Positions 50,469 to 61,370 of a DNA stretch of 64,000 nucleotides are shown in pieces. This DNA is from Pseudoxanthomonas sp. SE1. GTDB taxonomy: Bacteria > Pseudomonadota > Gammaproteobacteria > Xanthomonadales > Xanthomonadaceae. The translations under genes and the position numbers were made by a program. Where the stretch lies: assembly GCF_029542205.1 (NCBI RefSeq), contig NZ_CP113783.1, positions 1,231,001-1,295,000 of the forward strand, written 5' to 3'. Numbering within the stretch: position 1 is the stretch's first letter; every line of letters begins with the position of its first letter. Below the pieces are notes generated by a model that was not told the origin of the DNA, made no database searches, and saw only the letters and a list, made by a program, of their open reading frames with translations.

Positions 50469-52079
50469 ATGAGCGGCAGGTTGCTGCGTTCGGCCGCCGT
50501 CTTCAGCTCCATGACCTTCCTGTCCCGGCTCTCCGGCTTGGTCCGGGACCAGGTTTACGCGCACGTCTTCGGCGCCAGCGCGATGATGGACGCCTTCTTC
50601 GTGGCGTTCCGCATCCCCAACTTCATGCGGCGGCTGTCGGCCGAGGGCTCCTTCTCGATGGCCTTCGTCCCGGTCCTGGCCGAGTACAAGGCCACCCGCA
50701 GCGCGCAGGAGGTCAAGGCCCTGGTCGACCGGGTAGCCGGCACACTGGCTGCCGCGCTGATGGTACTGACCGCCATCGTCATCCTGATTGCGCCGCAGAT
50801 CGCCCGGCTCATCGCGCCGAACTTCGATGCCGGGCAGACGGCGATGTTGACCGATCTGCTGCGGATCACCTTCCCCTACGCGCTGTTCATCTCGCTGGCG
50901 TCGCTGGTCGGCGCCATCCTCAACAGTTACCAGCGCTTCGCCATCCCGGCGCTGTCGCCGATCCTGCTGAACGTGGCGATGATCTCGGCGGCGCTAGCCG
51001 CCAAGGAATGGTTCGGCAGCTCGGTCATGGTGCTGGGCTGGGGTGTATTCGTCGCCGGCCTGCTGCAGCTGGGTTTCCAACTGCCCTCGCTGTTCCGGAT
51101 TGGCCTGCTGCCACGACCCAGGCTGGATGTGGCGCACGCGGGCGTCCGCAGGATCATGACCCTGATGGTGCCCACGTTGTTCGGGTCCTCGGTGGCGCAG
51201 TTCAACCTGCTGTTGAACACCTGGGTGGCCACGCTGCTGATCAGCGGCAGCGTCAGCTGGCTTTACTACAGTGACCGTCTGCTCGAGTTCCCGCTGGGCA
51301 TGTTCGGCGTCGCCATCGGCACGGTGATCCTGCCGCACCTTTCCAGCCGGCATGCCGAGACCGATCCCGAGGGCTATTCGAAGGGGCTGGACTGGGGTTT
51401 CCGGCTCTGCCTGCTGATCGGTCTGCCGGCCTGCGCAGGGCTGATCCTGTGCGCCCAACCGCTGCTGTCCACCCTGTTCCAGTACGGCAAGTTCGGGGAC
51501 CTCGACGTGCGGATGGCCAGCTGGAGCCTGATGGCGCAGTCGATCGCGATACCGGCGTTCCTGCTGGTCAAGGTGCTGGCGCCGGCGTTCTATTCGCGGC
51601 AGGACACCCGCACCCCGGTGAGGGCGGCGGTGGTGGCGGTGCTGACGAATGCGCTGTGCCTGCTGCTGTTCTTCGCGCTGCTGCTGCACGCCACGGAACC
51701 TGGCCAGCAGGCGCTGCGGGCGACCGGCGGCAATCTGATGCTGGCCCTGGGTCAGGTGCAGGGCGCGCACACACTGCTCGCGCTCGCCATCGCCATCGCC
51801 GGCTGGGTCAACGCGCTGCAGCTGGCCTGGCTGCTGCGCAAGGCCGGCGTGTACCGGCGTCAACCGGGATGGGCCCGGTTCCTGCGGCAGATCATCCTTG
51901 CGACGGTGGCGATGACCCTGGTGGTGGTCGCGTTCCGCTTCGTCTGGGTCGACTGGACCCCATGGGCCTGGTGGGAGCGCGGCTGGCGGCTGGCAGTGAT
52001 GGTCGGCGCGGGCGGTGGACTGTATGCCGGCCTGCTGTACCTGCAGGGCATCCGTCCACGTGACCTGCGTGGGCATTGA
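50469..52079 (+). CDS. murJ: Lipid II flippase MurJ
   Basis: 536-aa MOP-superfamily membrane protein with about 14 helices; flips lipid II to the periplasm for peptidoglycan synthesis. Typical segments: SMTFLSRLSGLVRDQVYAHVFGASAMMDAFFVAFRIPNFMRRLSAEGSFS and LLLNTWVATLLISGSVSWLYYSDRLLEFPLGMFGVAIGT. The start MSGRLLRSAAVFSS has a purine-rich GGGGGGCG upstream. Followed at 79 bases by ribF with a likely separate TATACT -10 (52096-52101). Confidence 0.96.
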   Translation: MSGRLLRSAAVFSSMTFLSRLSGLVRDQVYAHVFGASAMMDAFFVAFRIPNFMRRLSAEGSFSMAFVPVLAEYKATRSAQEVKALVDRVAGTLAAALMVLTAIVILIAPQIARLIAPNFDAGQTAMLTDLLRITFPYALFISLASLVGAILNSYQRFAIPALSPILLNVAMISAALAAKEWFGSSVMVLGWGVFVAGLLQLGFQLPSLFRIGLLPRPRLDVAHAGVRRIMTLMVPTLFGSSVAQFNLLLNTWVATLLISGSVSWLYYSDRLLEFPLGMFGVAIGTVILPHLSSRHAETDPEGYSKGLDWGFRLCLLIGLPACAGLILCAQPLLSTLFQYGKFGDLDVRMASWSLMAQSIAIPAFLLVKVLAPAFYSRQDTRTPVRAAVVAVLTNALCLLLFFALLLHATEPGQQALRATGGNLMLALGQVQGAHTLLALAIAIAGWVNALQLAWLLRKAGVYRRQPGWARFLRQIILATVAMTLVVVAFRFVWVDWTPWAWWERGWRLAVMVGAGGGLYAGLLYLQGIRPRDLRGH

Positions 52080-52158
52080 AGCGGGCCCGGACGGCTATAC
52101 TTCAAGGTCTTGCAATATCCCGGATCCGCCGTGGGCGCATCCGTTCTGACAGGAATCC

Positions 52159-53106
52159 ATGAGCAGGCTGTTCCGTGACGTCGATGGCGGGTCTCTGTGC
52201 CCGCACGGTAGCGTGGTCTGCATCGGCGCCTTCGATGGCCTGCACTCGGGCCACCGTGCGCTGGTGCGGCATGCCGTCGCCCGTGCCCGCGCGCTCGGCG
52301 TGCCGGCGGTGGTAATCACCTTCGAGCCGCTGCCGCGCGAGTTCTTCTCGAAGGACCATCCGCCGCCGCGCCTGACCCTGGCGCGCGCCAAGGTCAAGGG
52401 CCTGCTGGACCTTGGCGCTGATCGCGTCGGCCTGCTGCGCTTCGATGCCAAGCTTTCGGCGATGTCGGCAGAGGACTTCGTCCGCACCCTGCTGGTCGGC
52501 CGGCTGGCAGCCCGCGAGGTTTGGATCGGCCCGGAATTCCGCTTCGGCCATCGCCGTGGCGGCGACGTCGGCCTGTTGCAGGCGATGGGGAGCGAACTCG
52601 GCTTCAGTGCCGACTCGATCCCGCCGGTCGAAGTGCAGGGCGACCGCGTCTCCAGCACCCGCATCCGCGAAGCGCTGAAGGCCGGCGACTTCACCACCGC
52701 CACCCGCCTGCTGGGTCGGGCGTATGCGATCGGCGGCCGCGTCGTGCGCGGCAAGCAGCTCGGACGCACGCTCGGGTTTCCGACCGCCAACCTGCGCTTC
52801 CCGAAGACGCCGGCCCTTTCCGGCATCTACGCCACCTGGGTGCACGGCGTGGGCGACCAGCCCTGGCCGTCGGTGTCCAGCTTCGGCACGCGGCCGACCG
52901 TCGAAGGCGTGGAGCCGTTACTTGAAGCCCACCTGTTCGATTTCGCCGGCGACCTCTACGGGCGCCATATCGAAGTCGAATTCGTCGCCAAGCTGCGCGA
53001 CGAACTGAAATTCCCCGATCTGCCCAGCCTCACCGAGCAGATGCATCGCGATGCCGAGCAGGCGCGCGCACTCCTTTCCGAACACAAAGAACGAGCGACG
53101 GCGTGA
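52159..53106 (+). CDS. ribF: Bifunctional riboflavin kinase/FMN adenylyltransferase
   Basis: 315-aa enzyme making FMN and FAD. N-terminal FAD-synthetase (nucleotidyltransferase) domain: [16 protein letters not shown] with the GxH motif and STRIREAL near 180. C-terminal kinase: [24 protein letters not shown] and [27 protein letters not shown]. Stop codon overlaps the ileS GTG (GTGA). The ribF-ileS-lspA-ispH order is conserved in Gammaproteobacteria. Confidence 0.96.
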   Translation: MSRLFRDVDGGSLCPHGSVVCIGAFDGLHSGHRALVRHAVARARALGVPAVVITFEPLPREFFSKDHPPPRLTLARAKVKGLLDLGADRVGLLRFDAKLSAMSAEDFVRTLLVGRLAAREVWIGPEFRFGHRRGGDVGLLQAMGSELGFSADSIPPVEVQGDRVSSTRIREALKAGDFTTATRLLGRAYAIGGRVVRGKQLGRTLGFPTANLRFPKTPALSGIYATWVHGVGDQPWPSVSSFGTRPTVEGVEPLLEAHLFDFAGDLYGRHIEVEFVAKLRDELKFPDLPSLTEQMHRDAEQARALLSEHKERATA

Positions 53107-55934
53107 GCCAGGACTACAAAGCGACCCTCCATCTGCCCGCCACGGATTTCCCGATGCGCGGCGACCTGCCCAAGCGCGAACCCGACACGCTGGCGCGCTG
53201 GGAAAGCCAGGGCCTGTATGCGCAGTTGCGCGACAACGCCAAGGGCCGCCCGCTGTTCGTGCTGCACGACGGCCCGCCGTACGCCAACGGGGCCATCCAC
53301 CTCGGTCACGCGGTCAACAAGATCCTGAAGGACATCATCGTCAAGTCGAAGTACCTGGCCGGCTTCGATGCGCCTTACATCCCGGGCTGGGACTGCCATG
53401 GCCTGCCGATCGAGATCGCCATCGAGAAGAAGTACGGCAAGGTCGGCGTGAAGCTCGATGCGGTCGAGTTCCGGCAGAAGTGCCGTGAATACGCCGAGTC
53501 GCAGATCGACATCCAGCGCAAGGACTTCAAGCGCCTGGGCGTGATCGGCGACTGGGACAACCCGTACAAGACGCTGGATTTTCGCTTCGAGGCCAACGAG
53601 ATCCGCGCGCTGGCCAAGATCGTCGCCAACGGCCACCTGACGCGCGGCGTGAAGCCGGTGCACTGGTGCTTCGACTGCGGCTCGGCGCTGGCCGAGGCGG
53701 AGATCGAATACGCCGACAAGGTCTCGCCCGCCGTCGACGTCGCCTACGCCGCGCGCGATGCGCAGGCAGTGGCGAGGGCGTTCGGCGCCACCGTGCCTGC
53801 CGATGTCGAGGTCGCGCTGCCGATCTGGACTACCACGCCGTGGACGCTGCCGGCCTCGCTGGCGATCTCCATCGGCGGCGATCTGGAATACGCCCTGGTC
53901 GAAGGTCCCGCGCACGACGGCAAGCGCCGCTGGCTGGTGCTGGCCGATGCGCTGGCCGCGCGCGCGCTGCAGCGATACGGCGTCACCGACGTGGTCGTGC
54001 ATGCACGTGTGAAGGGCAGTGCGCTGGAAGGCGTGCTGTTCGCGCATCCGTTCTACGACACGCGCGACATCCCGGTGCTGCTGGGCGACCACGTGTCGGC
54101 CGAAGACGGTACCGGCGCCGTGCACACCGCGCCCGGCCACGGCCAGGAGGACTATGTCGTCAGCAAGCAGTACGGCCTGCTGGACACGTACACCGCCGCG
54201 CAGCTCAACCCGGTCGATGGCCGTGGCGTGTACCTGCCGTCCACGCCGGCCGCGCGTGGCGTGGAGCTCGCCGGCCTGCATATCTGGAAGGCCAACGACA
54301 TCATCATCGACGTGCTGAAGCAGGACGGTACGCTGCTCGCTTTCAGCAAGATGGAACACAGCTACCCGCACTGCTGGCGCCACAAGACGCCCATCGCGTT
54401 CCGTGCCACGCCGCAGTGGTTCATCTCGATGGAACAGGCCAACCTGCGCGCCGACGCGCTCGAGGCGATCAAGCAGGTCGGCTGGTTCCCGCAGTGGGGC
54501 GAAGCCCGCATCGCCGGCATGGTCGATGGCCGTCCGGACTGGACCATCTCGCGCCAGCGCACCTGGGGCGTGCCGATCGCGCTGTTCGTGCACCGCGAAA
54601 CCGGCGAGCCGCACCCGCGCAGCGTCGAGCTGATGCGTGCAGTGGCGGACAAGGTGGAGCAGGGCGGCGTCGATGTCTGGTACACGCTGGACGCCGCCGA
54701 ACTGCTGGGCGACGAAGCGAAGGACTACGACAGGATCACCGACATCCTCGATGTCTGGTTCGATTCCGGCGTCACCCACGAAGCGGTGCTGCTGGACCGT
54801 GGCATCGGCAAGCCGGCCGACCTCTACCTGGAAGGCTCGGACCAGCATCGCGGCTGGTTCCAGTCCTCGCTGCTGACCGGCGTGGCGATCGACAAGGCGG
54901 CGCCGTACAAGCAGTGCCTCACCCACGGCTTCACCGTGGACGAGCACGGCCGCAAGATGTCCAAGTCGCTGGGCAACGGCATCGAGCCGCAGGACATCAT
55001 GAAGACCCTGGGCGCGGACATCCTGCGCCTGTGGATCGCCAGCGCCGACTACAGCAACGAGATGTCGCTGTCGCAGGAAATCCTGAAGCGCAACGCCGAC
55101 GCCTACCGGCGCCTGCGGAACACCGCGCGCTTCCTGCTCAGCAATCTCAACGGCTTCGATCCCGCGCGCGATCGGGTGGCCCCGGCCGACATGGTCGCGC
55201 TGGACCGCTGGATCGTGCATCGCGCCTACGAGGTGCAGGAGAAGATCAAGGCCGCCTACGACCGCTACGACTTCGCCGAGATCGTGCAGGCGCTGCTGAA
55301 CTTCTGCAGCGTCGACCTGGGCTCGCTGTACCTGGACGTCACCAAGGACCGCCTGTACACCATGCGCGAGGATTCGCGCGGGCGCCGCAGCGCGCAGACG
55401 GCGATGTTCCATATCGCCGAAGCCTTCGTGCGCTGGATCGCGCCGGTGCTCAGCTTCACCGCCGAGGAGATGTGGGGCTATCTGCCCGGCGAACGCGCCG
55501 GCAACGTGTTGTTCGCCACCTGGTACGACGGCCTGGTGCCGCTGCCGGAAGATGCCGCGTTGAATGCTGCCGACTTCGACGAACTGCTGGCGCTGCGCGA
55601 GCAGGTCGCCAAGGTGCTTGAGCCGATGCGCGCCAACGGCCTGATCGGCGCCGCGCTGGAAGCCGAGATCACGGTGTCGGTGAATGCCGCCACTGCGGTG
55701 AAGTGGCAGCCGCTGGCCGAAGAGCTGCGCTTCCTGTTCATCAGCGGCGACGTCACCGTATCCGAAGTCAGCGCCGACGAGGTCTTCGTGCTGGCTACGC
55801 CGACCACCAAGAGCAAGTGCGTGCGCTGCTGGCACTACCGCGCCGATGTCGGCGCGCATGCCGGGCATCCGGAACTGTGCGGCCGCTGCGTCAGCAACAT
55901 CGATGGTGCTGGCGAAGACCGCCGCTGGTTCTGA
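53103..55934 (+). CDS. ileS: Isoleucyl-tRNA synthetase
   Basis: 943-aa class I synthetase. HIGH motif as HLGH in [15 protein letters not shown], the editing (CP1) insertion with [19 protein letters not shown] in [11 protein letters not shown] near residue 620, and a C-terminal zinc motif [12 protein letters not shown]...CGRC. Starts on GTG overlapping the ribF stop. The E. coli-type (IleRS1) zinc tail suggests mupirocin sensitivity is the default, but that is inference. Confidence 0.97.
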   Translation: MSQDYKATLHLPATDFPMRGDLPKREPDTLARWESQGLYAQLRDNAKGRPLFVLHDGPPYANGAIHLGHAVNKILKDIIVKSKYLAGFDAPYIPGWDCHGLPIEIAIEKKYGKVGVKLDAVEFRQKCREYAESQIDIQRKDFKRLGVIGDWDNPYKTLDFRFEANEIRALAKIVANGHLTRGVKPVHWCFDCGSALAEAEIEYADKVSPAVDVAYAARDAQAVARAFGATVPADVEVALPIWTTTPWTLPASLAISIGGDLEYALVEGPAHDGKRRWLVLADALAARALQRYGVTDVVVHARVKGSALEGVLFAHPFYDTRDIPVLLGDHVSAEDGTGAVHTAPGHGQEDYVVSKQYGLLDTYTAAQLNPVDGRGVYLPSTPAARGVELAGLHIWKANDIIIDVLKQDGTLLAFSKMEHSYPHCWRHKTPIAFRATPQWFISMEQANLRADALEAIKQVGWFPQWGEARIAGMVDGRPDWTISRQRTWGVPIALFVHRETGEPHPRSVELMRAVADKVEQGGVDVWYTLDAAELLGDEAKDYDRITDILDVWFDSGVTHEAVLLDRGIGKPADLYLEGSDQHRGWFQSSLLTGVAIDKAAPYKQCLTHGFTVDEHGRKMSKSLGNGIEPQDIMKTLGADILRLWIASADYSNEMSLSQEILKRNADAYRRLRNTARFLLSNLNGFDPARDRVAPADMVALDRWIVHRAYEVQEKIKAAYDRYDFAEIVQALLNFCSVDLGSLYLDVTKDRLYTMREDSRGRRSAQTAMFHIAEAFVRWIAPVLSFTAEEMWGYLPGERAGNVLFATWYDGLVPLPEDAALNAADFDELLALREQVAKVLEPMRANGLIGAALEAEITVSVNAATAVKWQPLAEELRFLFISGDVTVSEVSADEVFVLATPTTKSKCVRCWHYRADVGAHAGHPELCGRCVSNIDGAGEDRRWF

Positions 55935-55942
55935 GTTTCCTC

Positions 55943-55997
55943 TGTAGGAGGGGCTTTAGTCCCGATCGAGGCATCGGGGCTGAAGCCCCTCCTACAG
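55943..55997. repeat. GGAGGGGCTTCAGCCCC palindromic repeat, copy 2
   Basis: TGTAGGAGGGGCTTTAGTCCCGATCG and ATCGGGGCTGAAGCCCCTCC form a hairpin with G-T pairs, lying between ileS and lspA in an otherwise tight operon. Confidence 0.8.
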
Positions 55998-56018
55998 GTT
56001 TCTTCCAACAGGAATGCG

Positions 56019-56519
56019 ATGAACAAACACCCCAAACCAAACGCACTCATCTGGCTGCTGCTGTCGGTGGTGGTGATCGGCCTTGACCAGTGGTCCAAGG
56101 CATGGGTGCTGGCCTCGCTGCCGGAATACACCGCCATCCCGGTGATCGAAGGCTTCTGGAACTGGTATCGCACCTACAACACCGGCGCGGCCTTCAGCTT
56201 CCTCGCCGATGCCGGCGGCTGGCAGTTGTGGTTCTTCACCGTGCTGGCGGTGGGCATCAGCAGCCTGCTGGGCTTCTGGCTGTCGCGCACTGCGCGCGGC
56301 GACTGGCGCCAGGCGCTGCCGTACGCACTGGTCATCGGCGGTGCACTGGGCAATGTCATCGACCGCCAGATCCACGGGCACGTGATCGACTTCATCCAGT
56401 GGTACTACTGGCCCGGCAAGGAATGGCCCGCGTTTAACATCGCCGATTGCGCGGTGGTCGGCGGCGCCATTGGCATTGCGCTGTTCGGCCTGTTCGACGG
56501 CAAGAAGAAGGCCGCGTAG
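56019..56519 (+). CDS. lspA: Lipoprotein signal peptidase
   Basis: 166-aa inner-membrane aspartic peptidase that cleaves prolipoproteins. Four helices; catalytic aspartates in the two family motifs [14 protein letters not shown] and [21 protein letters not shown] also conserved. Processes the lipoproteins of this window (PstS copy 1, PHP protein). Confidence 0.96.
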   Translation: MNKHPKPNALIWLLLSVVVIGLDQWSKAWVLASLPEYTAIPVIEGFWNWYRTYNTGAAFSFLADAGGWQLWFFTVLAVGISSLLGFWLSRTARGDWRQALPYALVIGGALGNVIDRQIHGHVIDFIQWYYWPGKEWPAFNIADCAVVGGAIGIALFGLFDGKKKAA

Positions 56520-56600
56520 GGCGGGCCCCGGCCCGCCGCTCGGTGACACACCCCTACGGTGGGCCAGGGCGCACCCTACGGGGCGCATCGCGGCGGTTTG

Positions 56601-56640
56601 CCCTCACCCCGCTCCCCTCTCCCGCGGGCGGGAGAGGGGC
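56601..56640. repeat. CCCTCTCCC palindromic repeat
   Basis: CCCTCACCCCGCTCCCCTCT followed by CCCGCGGGCGGGAGAGGGGC; same family as 2655-2694. The rest of the 196-base lspA-ispH gap holds the ispH promoter. Confidence 0.7.
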
Positions 56641-56701
56641 GTAGGCGCCATGCGGAATAGGCACCGGCAACACGTTTAGCGTTTCATTTTCCTGCCTTCG
56701 G

Positions 56702-56707
56702 TATTAT
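56702..56707 (+). promoter_or_regulatory. -10 box of ispH (near-leaderless transcript)
   Basis: TATTAT ends eight bases before the ATG at 56716, implying a leader of only a few bases; no ribosome site is present in TCGGATTCT. The -35 region is weak. Confidence 0.5.
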
Positions 56708-56715
56708 CGGATTCT

Positions 56716-57666
56716 ATGGACGTCCTGCTCGCCAATCCCCGTGGTTTCTGTGCCGGCGTCGACCGCGCCATCGAGATCGTCAAGCGCGCCATCGAGACGC
56801 TGGGCGCGCCGATCTACGTGCGGCATGAAGTGGTGCACAACCGCTTCGTCGTCGATGACCTCAAGCAGCGCGGCGCGATCTTCGTGGAAGAACTCGACGA
56901 AGTGCCCGACGGCGCCACGGTCATCTTCAGTGCGCATGGCGTGTCCAAGGCCGTGCGCAACGAGGCTGAAAGCCGTGGCCTGAAGGTGTTCGACGCCACC
57001 TGCCCGCTGGTCACCAAGGTGCACCTCGAAGTGGCGCGTCATTGCCGTGCCGGCCGCGATGTGGTGCTGATCGGCCACGCCGGCCACCCCGAGGTGGAAG
57101 GCACGATGGGCCAGTGGAGCCGCGAGGGCGGCGACGGCCACATCTACCTGGTGGAAGACATCGAGCAGGTGGCCACGCTGGACGTGAGCCAACCCGAAAA
57201 CCTGTTCTACACCACCCAGACCACGCTGTCGGTGGACGACACGGTCGGCATCATCCAGGCGCTGCAGGGGCGGTTCCCGGCCATCCAGGGGCCGAAGAAC
57301 GATGACATCTGCTACGCCACCCAGAACCGCCAGGACGCCGTGCGCGATCTGGCCAAGGAATGCGATCTCGTGCTGGTCGTGGGTTCGCCCAACAGCTCCA
57401 ACTCCAACCGCCTGCGCGAGCTGGCCGAACGTGATGGCGTGGAGTCGTACCTGATCGATGGCGCGCACGAGATCGATCCGCGCTGGGTCGAGGGCAAGCA
57501 GCGCGTCGGCGTGACCGCCGGTGCGTCCGCGCCCGATGTGCTGATCGAAGGGGTCATCCAGCGCCTGCGCGACCTGGGCGCGGGTGGTGTCAGCGAACTC
57601 GCAGGCGAGCCCGAGAACATGGTCTTCGCACTGCCCAAGGAACTGCGGCTGCAACTGGTGTCCTGA
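56716..57666 (+). CDS. ispH: 4-hydroxy-3-methylbut-2-enyl diphosphate reductase
   Basis: 316-aa iron-sulfur enzyme that makes IPP and DMAPP at the end of the MEP pathway. The three cluster cysteines are at Cys12 ([12 protein letters not shown]), [10 protein letters not shown] and [12 protein letters not shown]; substrate residues include [11 protein letters not shown] and the conserved His of [10 protein letters not shown]. Last gene of the ileS-lspA-ispH cluster. Confidence 0.97.
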   Translation: MDVLLANPRGFCAGVDRAIEIVKRAIETLGAPIYVRHEVVHNRFVVDDLKQRGAIFVEELDEVPDGATVIFSAHGVSKAVRNEAESRGLKVFDATCPLVTKVHLEVARHCRAGRDVVLIGHAGHPEVEGTMGQWSREGGDGHIYLVEDIEQVATLDVSQPENLFYTTQTTLSVDDTVGIIQALQGRFPAIQGPKNDDICYATQNRQDAVRDLAKECDLVLVVGSPNSSNSNRLRELAERDGVESYLIDGAHEIDPRWVEGKQRVGVTAGASAPDVLIEGVIQRLRDLGAGGVSELAGEPENMVFALPKELRLQLVS

Positions 57667-57846
57667 CGGCTCCTGGCGCCGGCCCCGGACGGACCGGGGA
57701 ATGGAGCCGCGAAGAACGCAGCGGCTTCAAACCCGCCATGCGAGGAGCGTACTCTCCGTGCGACCGCGCCCGGATGAGAGACAGGAAAGCGCCCGCGGCC
57801 TCGTCACCGCGGGCGCCAGCCGGCACCTGTCCCGGGGCAGGTGCGC

Positions 57847-58206
57847 TTAGCGGTACACGCGCTCGCAACGGCGTTCCACGATGCGGTCGCCCTTGTCTTC
57901 CTGGCTGTTGCCCTGCACCTTGCGGCCGATGGCGCCGCCGGCCACAGCGCCGCCGACAGTGGCGACTTTCTTGCCGCTGCCACTGCCGACCTGATTGCCC
58001 AGCAGGCCGCCCACGACCGCGCCGATGGCGGTGCCCGCCACGCGATTGGGGTCCTTGCTGTTCTTCTGCACTTCCACGTTCTTGCAGACGACCTTGCTGC
58101 CGTCGTTGAAACGGCGGCCTTCGTCTTCCGGGCCATACGTCTGCGCTGCAGTGGCCGACATCATCGACATCAGGCCCAGCGACAGCAGGAGGCGAGGGGT
58201 GTTCAT
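57847..58206 (-). CDS. Glycine-zipper 2TM domain envelope protein
   Basis: 119-aa exported protein. Signal peptide to about residue 21 (SATAA|Q), a hydrophilic segment with Cys41, two glycine-zipper hairpins (about 58-98; GTAIGAVVGGLLGNQVGSGSG and VATVGGAVAGGAIG) and a basic tail with Cys114 that could pair with Cys41. This is the Rickettsia 17-kDa/SlyB-like fold, inserting in the outer or inner membrane; several are stress-induced. No lipobox, unlike SlyB. Function unknown. The 180-base gap to ispH has a hairpin at about 57823-57845 but no T-run. Confidence 0.85.
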   Translation of the reverse strand: MNTPRLLLSLGLMSMMSATAAQTYGPEDEGRRFNDGSKVVCKNVEVQKNSKDPNRVAGTAIGAVVGGLLGNQVGSGSGKKVATVGGAVAGGAIGRKVQGNSQEDKGDRIVERRCERVYR

Positions 58207-58420
58207 GGCGAATCTCCTTGGTGGGTATCGCCATGCGAGCCTGCGCGGCCCGTCGCGAACGACAAGTGAAATCCGCGTTGCGCGTTCATGCCCCGGTTCG
58301 CTGTGCGTGACGATCCCGCCACAAACATGACGGCGGGCTGACGGATGGCGGGCGATATTGACGTACGCACCACACCGGCCGCCTTACGTTGCAGGCAACG
58401 AGACGAGAGGAGTCGCGCCC

Positions 58421-58921
58421 ATGCATACCCCCGAAGAACTGGAAAAGAAGCTCTGGAAAGCAATCAAGTCCGATCGCACCTTGATGCTGGGGCTCGATGG
58501 TGCGGAGGCGGGCCATACGCGGCCGATGACCGCGCTGCTGGAACATGAAGGCCGTGGTCCGCTGTGGATCTTCACCGCCACCGACAACCAGCTTGCCCAG
58601 CGCACGCGATCCCCGCAGCGCGCATTGGCCACGTTCGCGTCGATGGGACACGATGTGTTCGCCAGCCTGCAAGGCATGTTGGTTCGCGATGATGATCGCG
58701 CGGTGATCGATCGCTTGTGGAACCCCTTCGTCGCCGCATGGTACGAGGGCGGCAAGAATGATCCCAAGCTGGCGCTGCTGCGCTTCGATGCCGAACATGC
58801 GGAGATATGGCTCAACGAGCAGAGCCTGCTGGCCGGGGTGAAGCTGCTGTTCGGTGTGGACCCCAAGGAGGACTACCAGGACAAAGTGGCCGACGTGGAC
58901 CTGCGTACGCACCCGGCGTGA
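58421..58921 (+). CDS. Pyridoxamine 5'-phosphate oxidase-like (general stress) protein
   Basis: 166-aa flavin-binding split-barrel protein of the general stress protein 26 group. Opens MHTPEELEKKLWKAIKSDRTLMLGL, followed by RPMTALLE, GPLWIFTATDNQLAQ and a C-terminal LWNPFVAAWYEGGKNDPKLALLRFD, all characteristic of this group. Real PNPOx activity is unlikely. Start fixed by GAGGAG nine bases upstream. The divergent glycine-zipper gene is 214 bases away. Confidence 0.88.
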   Translation: MHTPEELEKKLWKAIKSDRTLMLGLDGAEAGHTRPMTALLEHEGRGPLWIFTATDNQLAQRTRSPQRALATFASMGHDVFASLQGMLVRDDDRAVIDRLWNPFVAAWYEGGKNDPKLALLRFDAEHAEIWLNEQSLLAGVKLLFGVDPKEDYQDKVADVDLRTHPA

Positions 58922-59071
58922 TCCGGGGGCATCGATAGGCCGGAAGTCACGCCTTCCCCAACGGCGCCTGACTCCGGCCGCGCCGGTTTGGCCGGCGCGC
59001 GTTGTGACGCCCGTGAACAGGGAAAACCAACGCGCTGGAACAGGGGCCAGGCCGCGGTGATCACTCACCGG

Positions 59072-59389
59072 ATGTCATGCCCCATGTTGTTGTATTCGCA
59101 AACCCATCTGCACAACCTGCTGGACCGACTGGAAACCAGCGACGCCCGTACCACCGGCCAACTCGAAGCGCTCACCGTGTGGGTGGCGGCGCTGGTACAG
59201 ACCCATCCCGACGGTGAACGCCTGCGCGCCACCGCACAGGCATTGTCCGCATGCAGCCCATTCCGTGCGCTGTGCCAGTACCAGGAGGAGGTGGCTGCCT
59301 ACGACGCCACGTTCTGCCAACTGCAATCGCTGGCCGCGCCCGCCGATGGCGCGCCGCGCGTGCGCATGCCGTTGCCGCCCAACGTATGA
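59072..59389 (+). CDS. Small hypothetical protein
   Basis: 105-aa open frame with coding-like composition in its centre (LHNLLDRLETSDARTTGQLEAL, AALVQTHPDGERLRATAQAL), probably helical, with cysteines at CSPFRALC. I recognise no family. The frame is open further upstream, and MLLYSQTHL four codons on is an alternative start. No ribosome site is obvious, so existence is moderately supported. Confidence 0.45.
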   Translation: MSCPMLLYSQTHLHNLLDRLETSDARTTGQLEALTVWVAALVQTHPDGERLRATAQALSACSPFRALCQYQEEVAAYDATFCQLQSLAAPADGAPRVRMPLPPNV

Positions 59390-59874
59390 GGCGCGCCTCG
59401 CCTGATGCTGGCCGCCGTCGCGTACTGCGCACGCGCCGCCATTGCGAAGGTAGTGCCCCCGCGCTGACACCCCTGCGCGCCGCAGGCCTGCTGGCTGTGG
59501 CGGTGGTGGCGATGGGCGCGGTAGCTGCGCCGGATGCATCGCGCTCGCCCCTCCTCCGGCCTTCGGCCACCTTCTCCCCGCAATGCGGGGAGAAGGGACT
59601 TCGCGATGCACTGCATCAGGAAGAGGGTACCGCGCCAGCGATCCTTCGACGGGGACGCACTTGCAGCCAAGCTGGGCGAAGCTAGGGCTTCGCACAACGG
59701 TACCCGCGTGGTCGCCGTGGCTGTTTCACCGGATCCGGCAGGCCGCTGCTGCGGCATCGACCACGCGTGCAGTGTCGCGCGCGATTCGCAAAGACCACGT
59801 CAACGCGCGGGGCCGAATCGGCCTGAAGTGCGGGCCGGGTCACACCGCGGCGTGAACGCGTGCTGTCTTGCGCA
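59390..59874. other. Gap with a palindromic repeat, no gene seen
   Basis: 485 bases without a convincing frame on either strand. It contains a repeat of the 2731-2775 type (GCCCCTCCTCC...CACCTTCTCCCCGCAATGCGGGGAGAAGGG, about 59545-59597). The remainder is not recognisable; it may be decayed sequence. Confidence 0.5.
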
Positions 59875-61275
59875 TCAGTGCGTGGCTGTCTGCGACGAGG
59901 TGCCGGTGACGTCGATGAAGACAGGGTTGGAATAGAACCACAGGTCCTGCCAAGGATCCTCGCCGGGCACATCCGCCTGCGCCGTCGCCTCGTGCGTGCT
60001 GCTGCCACGCGCGCGCACGAATGCGCCGCGAGCGGGTACCGGCACCTCCCACGTGACGGACAGCCAGTCGCCGTCGCGCCGCCAGGTGCCCGCGCCCCAA
60101 CGGCGCGTCTGCATGACCGGGATGCCGTCGTCGCCGGGCGTGCCGACGATCAGCTCCATCTGCGCCAGCAGGGGGCGTTCGCCATGGGCATTCGGAGTTG
60201 CCGGTTGCCGTACGCGCAGCTCGATACGCATCGTGCTGGCCGCCGGGAGCACGAGCGTGTCGCCCAGGGTTGCGACGTGTGCAGCGCCGTCGGTGCTGCG
60301 CACCTTCAGTTCCAGTGCATCGATCAGGTCGCCGGTGACGGCGAACATGCGGCCCTCGCGCAGGCCGTCGAGGATGTCGCCGGCATCGCGCCGTGCCCAC
60401 ACGTAGGTCTTGCTGTATTCGCCCGGATCGTAATCGCGTCCGCCGTCGCGCAGGTTGTGGTGCGAGTCGGAGGTGGCGGTGATCCAGAAACGACGGCCCT
60501 CCGCGAGCAAGGTGTCCCACACGCCGCCCACCTGCGTGGTCATCTGGTCGAAGCCGCCGAACGTCGGCGCGGCGGCGTTGCGGTACAGGCCGCGCTCGGT
60601 GCGCGTGGCCTGGTGGCCGGGCGCGCCTTCCATGCCCACCAGGACGTGCGGCGCGGCGTCATGCCAGGCGCGCAGTTCGGCCGGTTCCACCTCGCCCCAC
60701 TGGCCCACGCCGGTGGCGGTGCGCGAGGGGTGGTTGACGAACATCAGCGGCGGCGCGGGCAGGGTGCGCATGTGCACCAGCGCATCGAGCATGGTTTGCG
60801 TGTCGTCGCGCTGCACACCGTCGGTGGGTTCGTTGCGGCTGAAGCGGCGTTCGATCTCGACCAGTTGATCGCGCTCGCGCGGGCCCGGAGGGATGATCAG
60901 CGAGGCGTGTTCGGCGGCCGGTACGTCGAACTCCATGCCGTTGAACTGGATCAGCGCCGGCACGTCCCTGCGCGCCTGTTCCAGCGCTGGCCAGGCGTGG
61001 TCGCGGGTCACGGCGGAGTGACCGGGGCCGCCATGATCGGTATGCACCATCCAGGTGAGGCCGAACGCCAGCGCCTGCCGTGCGTTGCGGCTGCGCGTGT
61101 ACGGCGAGTCGCCACCGCGGATGGGCGTGGGCGGTGAGGTACTGCGATCCCAGTCCACGCTCCACTCGCTGTGCACGTGGTGGTCGCCGGCTTGCCAACC
61201 GCGACCGGCGTGGGGATCGGTGGCGCAGGCGGAAAGGAGGAGGGCCGACAGGGCCGGCAGGAAGAGGAAGCGCAT
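59875..61275 (-). CDS. PHP-domain metallophosphoesterase-like lipoprotein
   Basis: 466-aa exported protein. Lipobox LSAC (Cys17), then a PHP-like metal-binding start GDHHVHSEWS (His32, 33, 35), HTDHGGPGHS, LIQFNGMEFDVP, FVNHPSR, ATSDSHHNL, and a C-terminal beta-rich domain (about 340-466). Similar PHP proteins hydrolyse phosphate esters or related bonds at a trinuclear metal site. Start by GAGGA six bases upstream. It follows the TonB-dependent receptor by 95 bases and is probably in the same transcript, so the pair may take up and process a common substrate. Confidence 0.82.
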   Translation of the reverse strand: MRFLFLPALSALLLSACATDPHAGRGWQAGDHHVHSEWSVDWDRSTSPPTPIRGGDSPYTRSRNARQALAFGLTWMVHTDHGGPGHSAVTRDHAWPALEQARRDVPALIQFNGMEFDVPAAEHASLIIPPGPRERDQLVEIERRFSRNEPTDGVQRDDTQTMLDALVHMRTLPAPPLMFVNHPSRTATGVGQWGEVEPAELRAWHDAAPHVLVGMEGAPGHQATRTERGLYRNAAAPTFGGFDQMTTQVGGVWDTLLAEGRRFWITATSDSHHNLRDGGRDYDPGEYSKTYVWARRDAGDILDGLREGRMFAVTGDLIDALELKVRSTDGAAHVATLGDTLVLPAASTMRIELRVRQPATPNAHGERPLLAQMELIVGTPGDDGIPVMQTRRWGAGTWRRDGDWLSVTWEVPVPARGAFVRARGSSTHEATAQADVPGEDPWQDLWFYSNPVFIDVTGTSSQTATH

Positions 61276-61370
61276 CGAAGTCCTCGCGAAGCAGGATGCC
61301 GCCGCGGCGTGCGGCGGTATCGCGGGAAGAAGAAGCGCGCCGCGGGCATCCGCCGGCGGCGCGCAGGTAC

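Noticed and set aside
52956..55868. 970-codon open frame antisense to ileS
   Set aside because: It lies opposite a clear isoleucyl-tRNA synthetase, has no recognisable domains and is rich in His/Arg/Gly, as expected from reading a GC-rich gene backwards.
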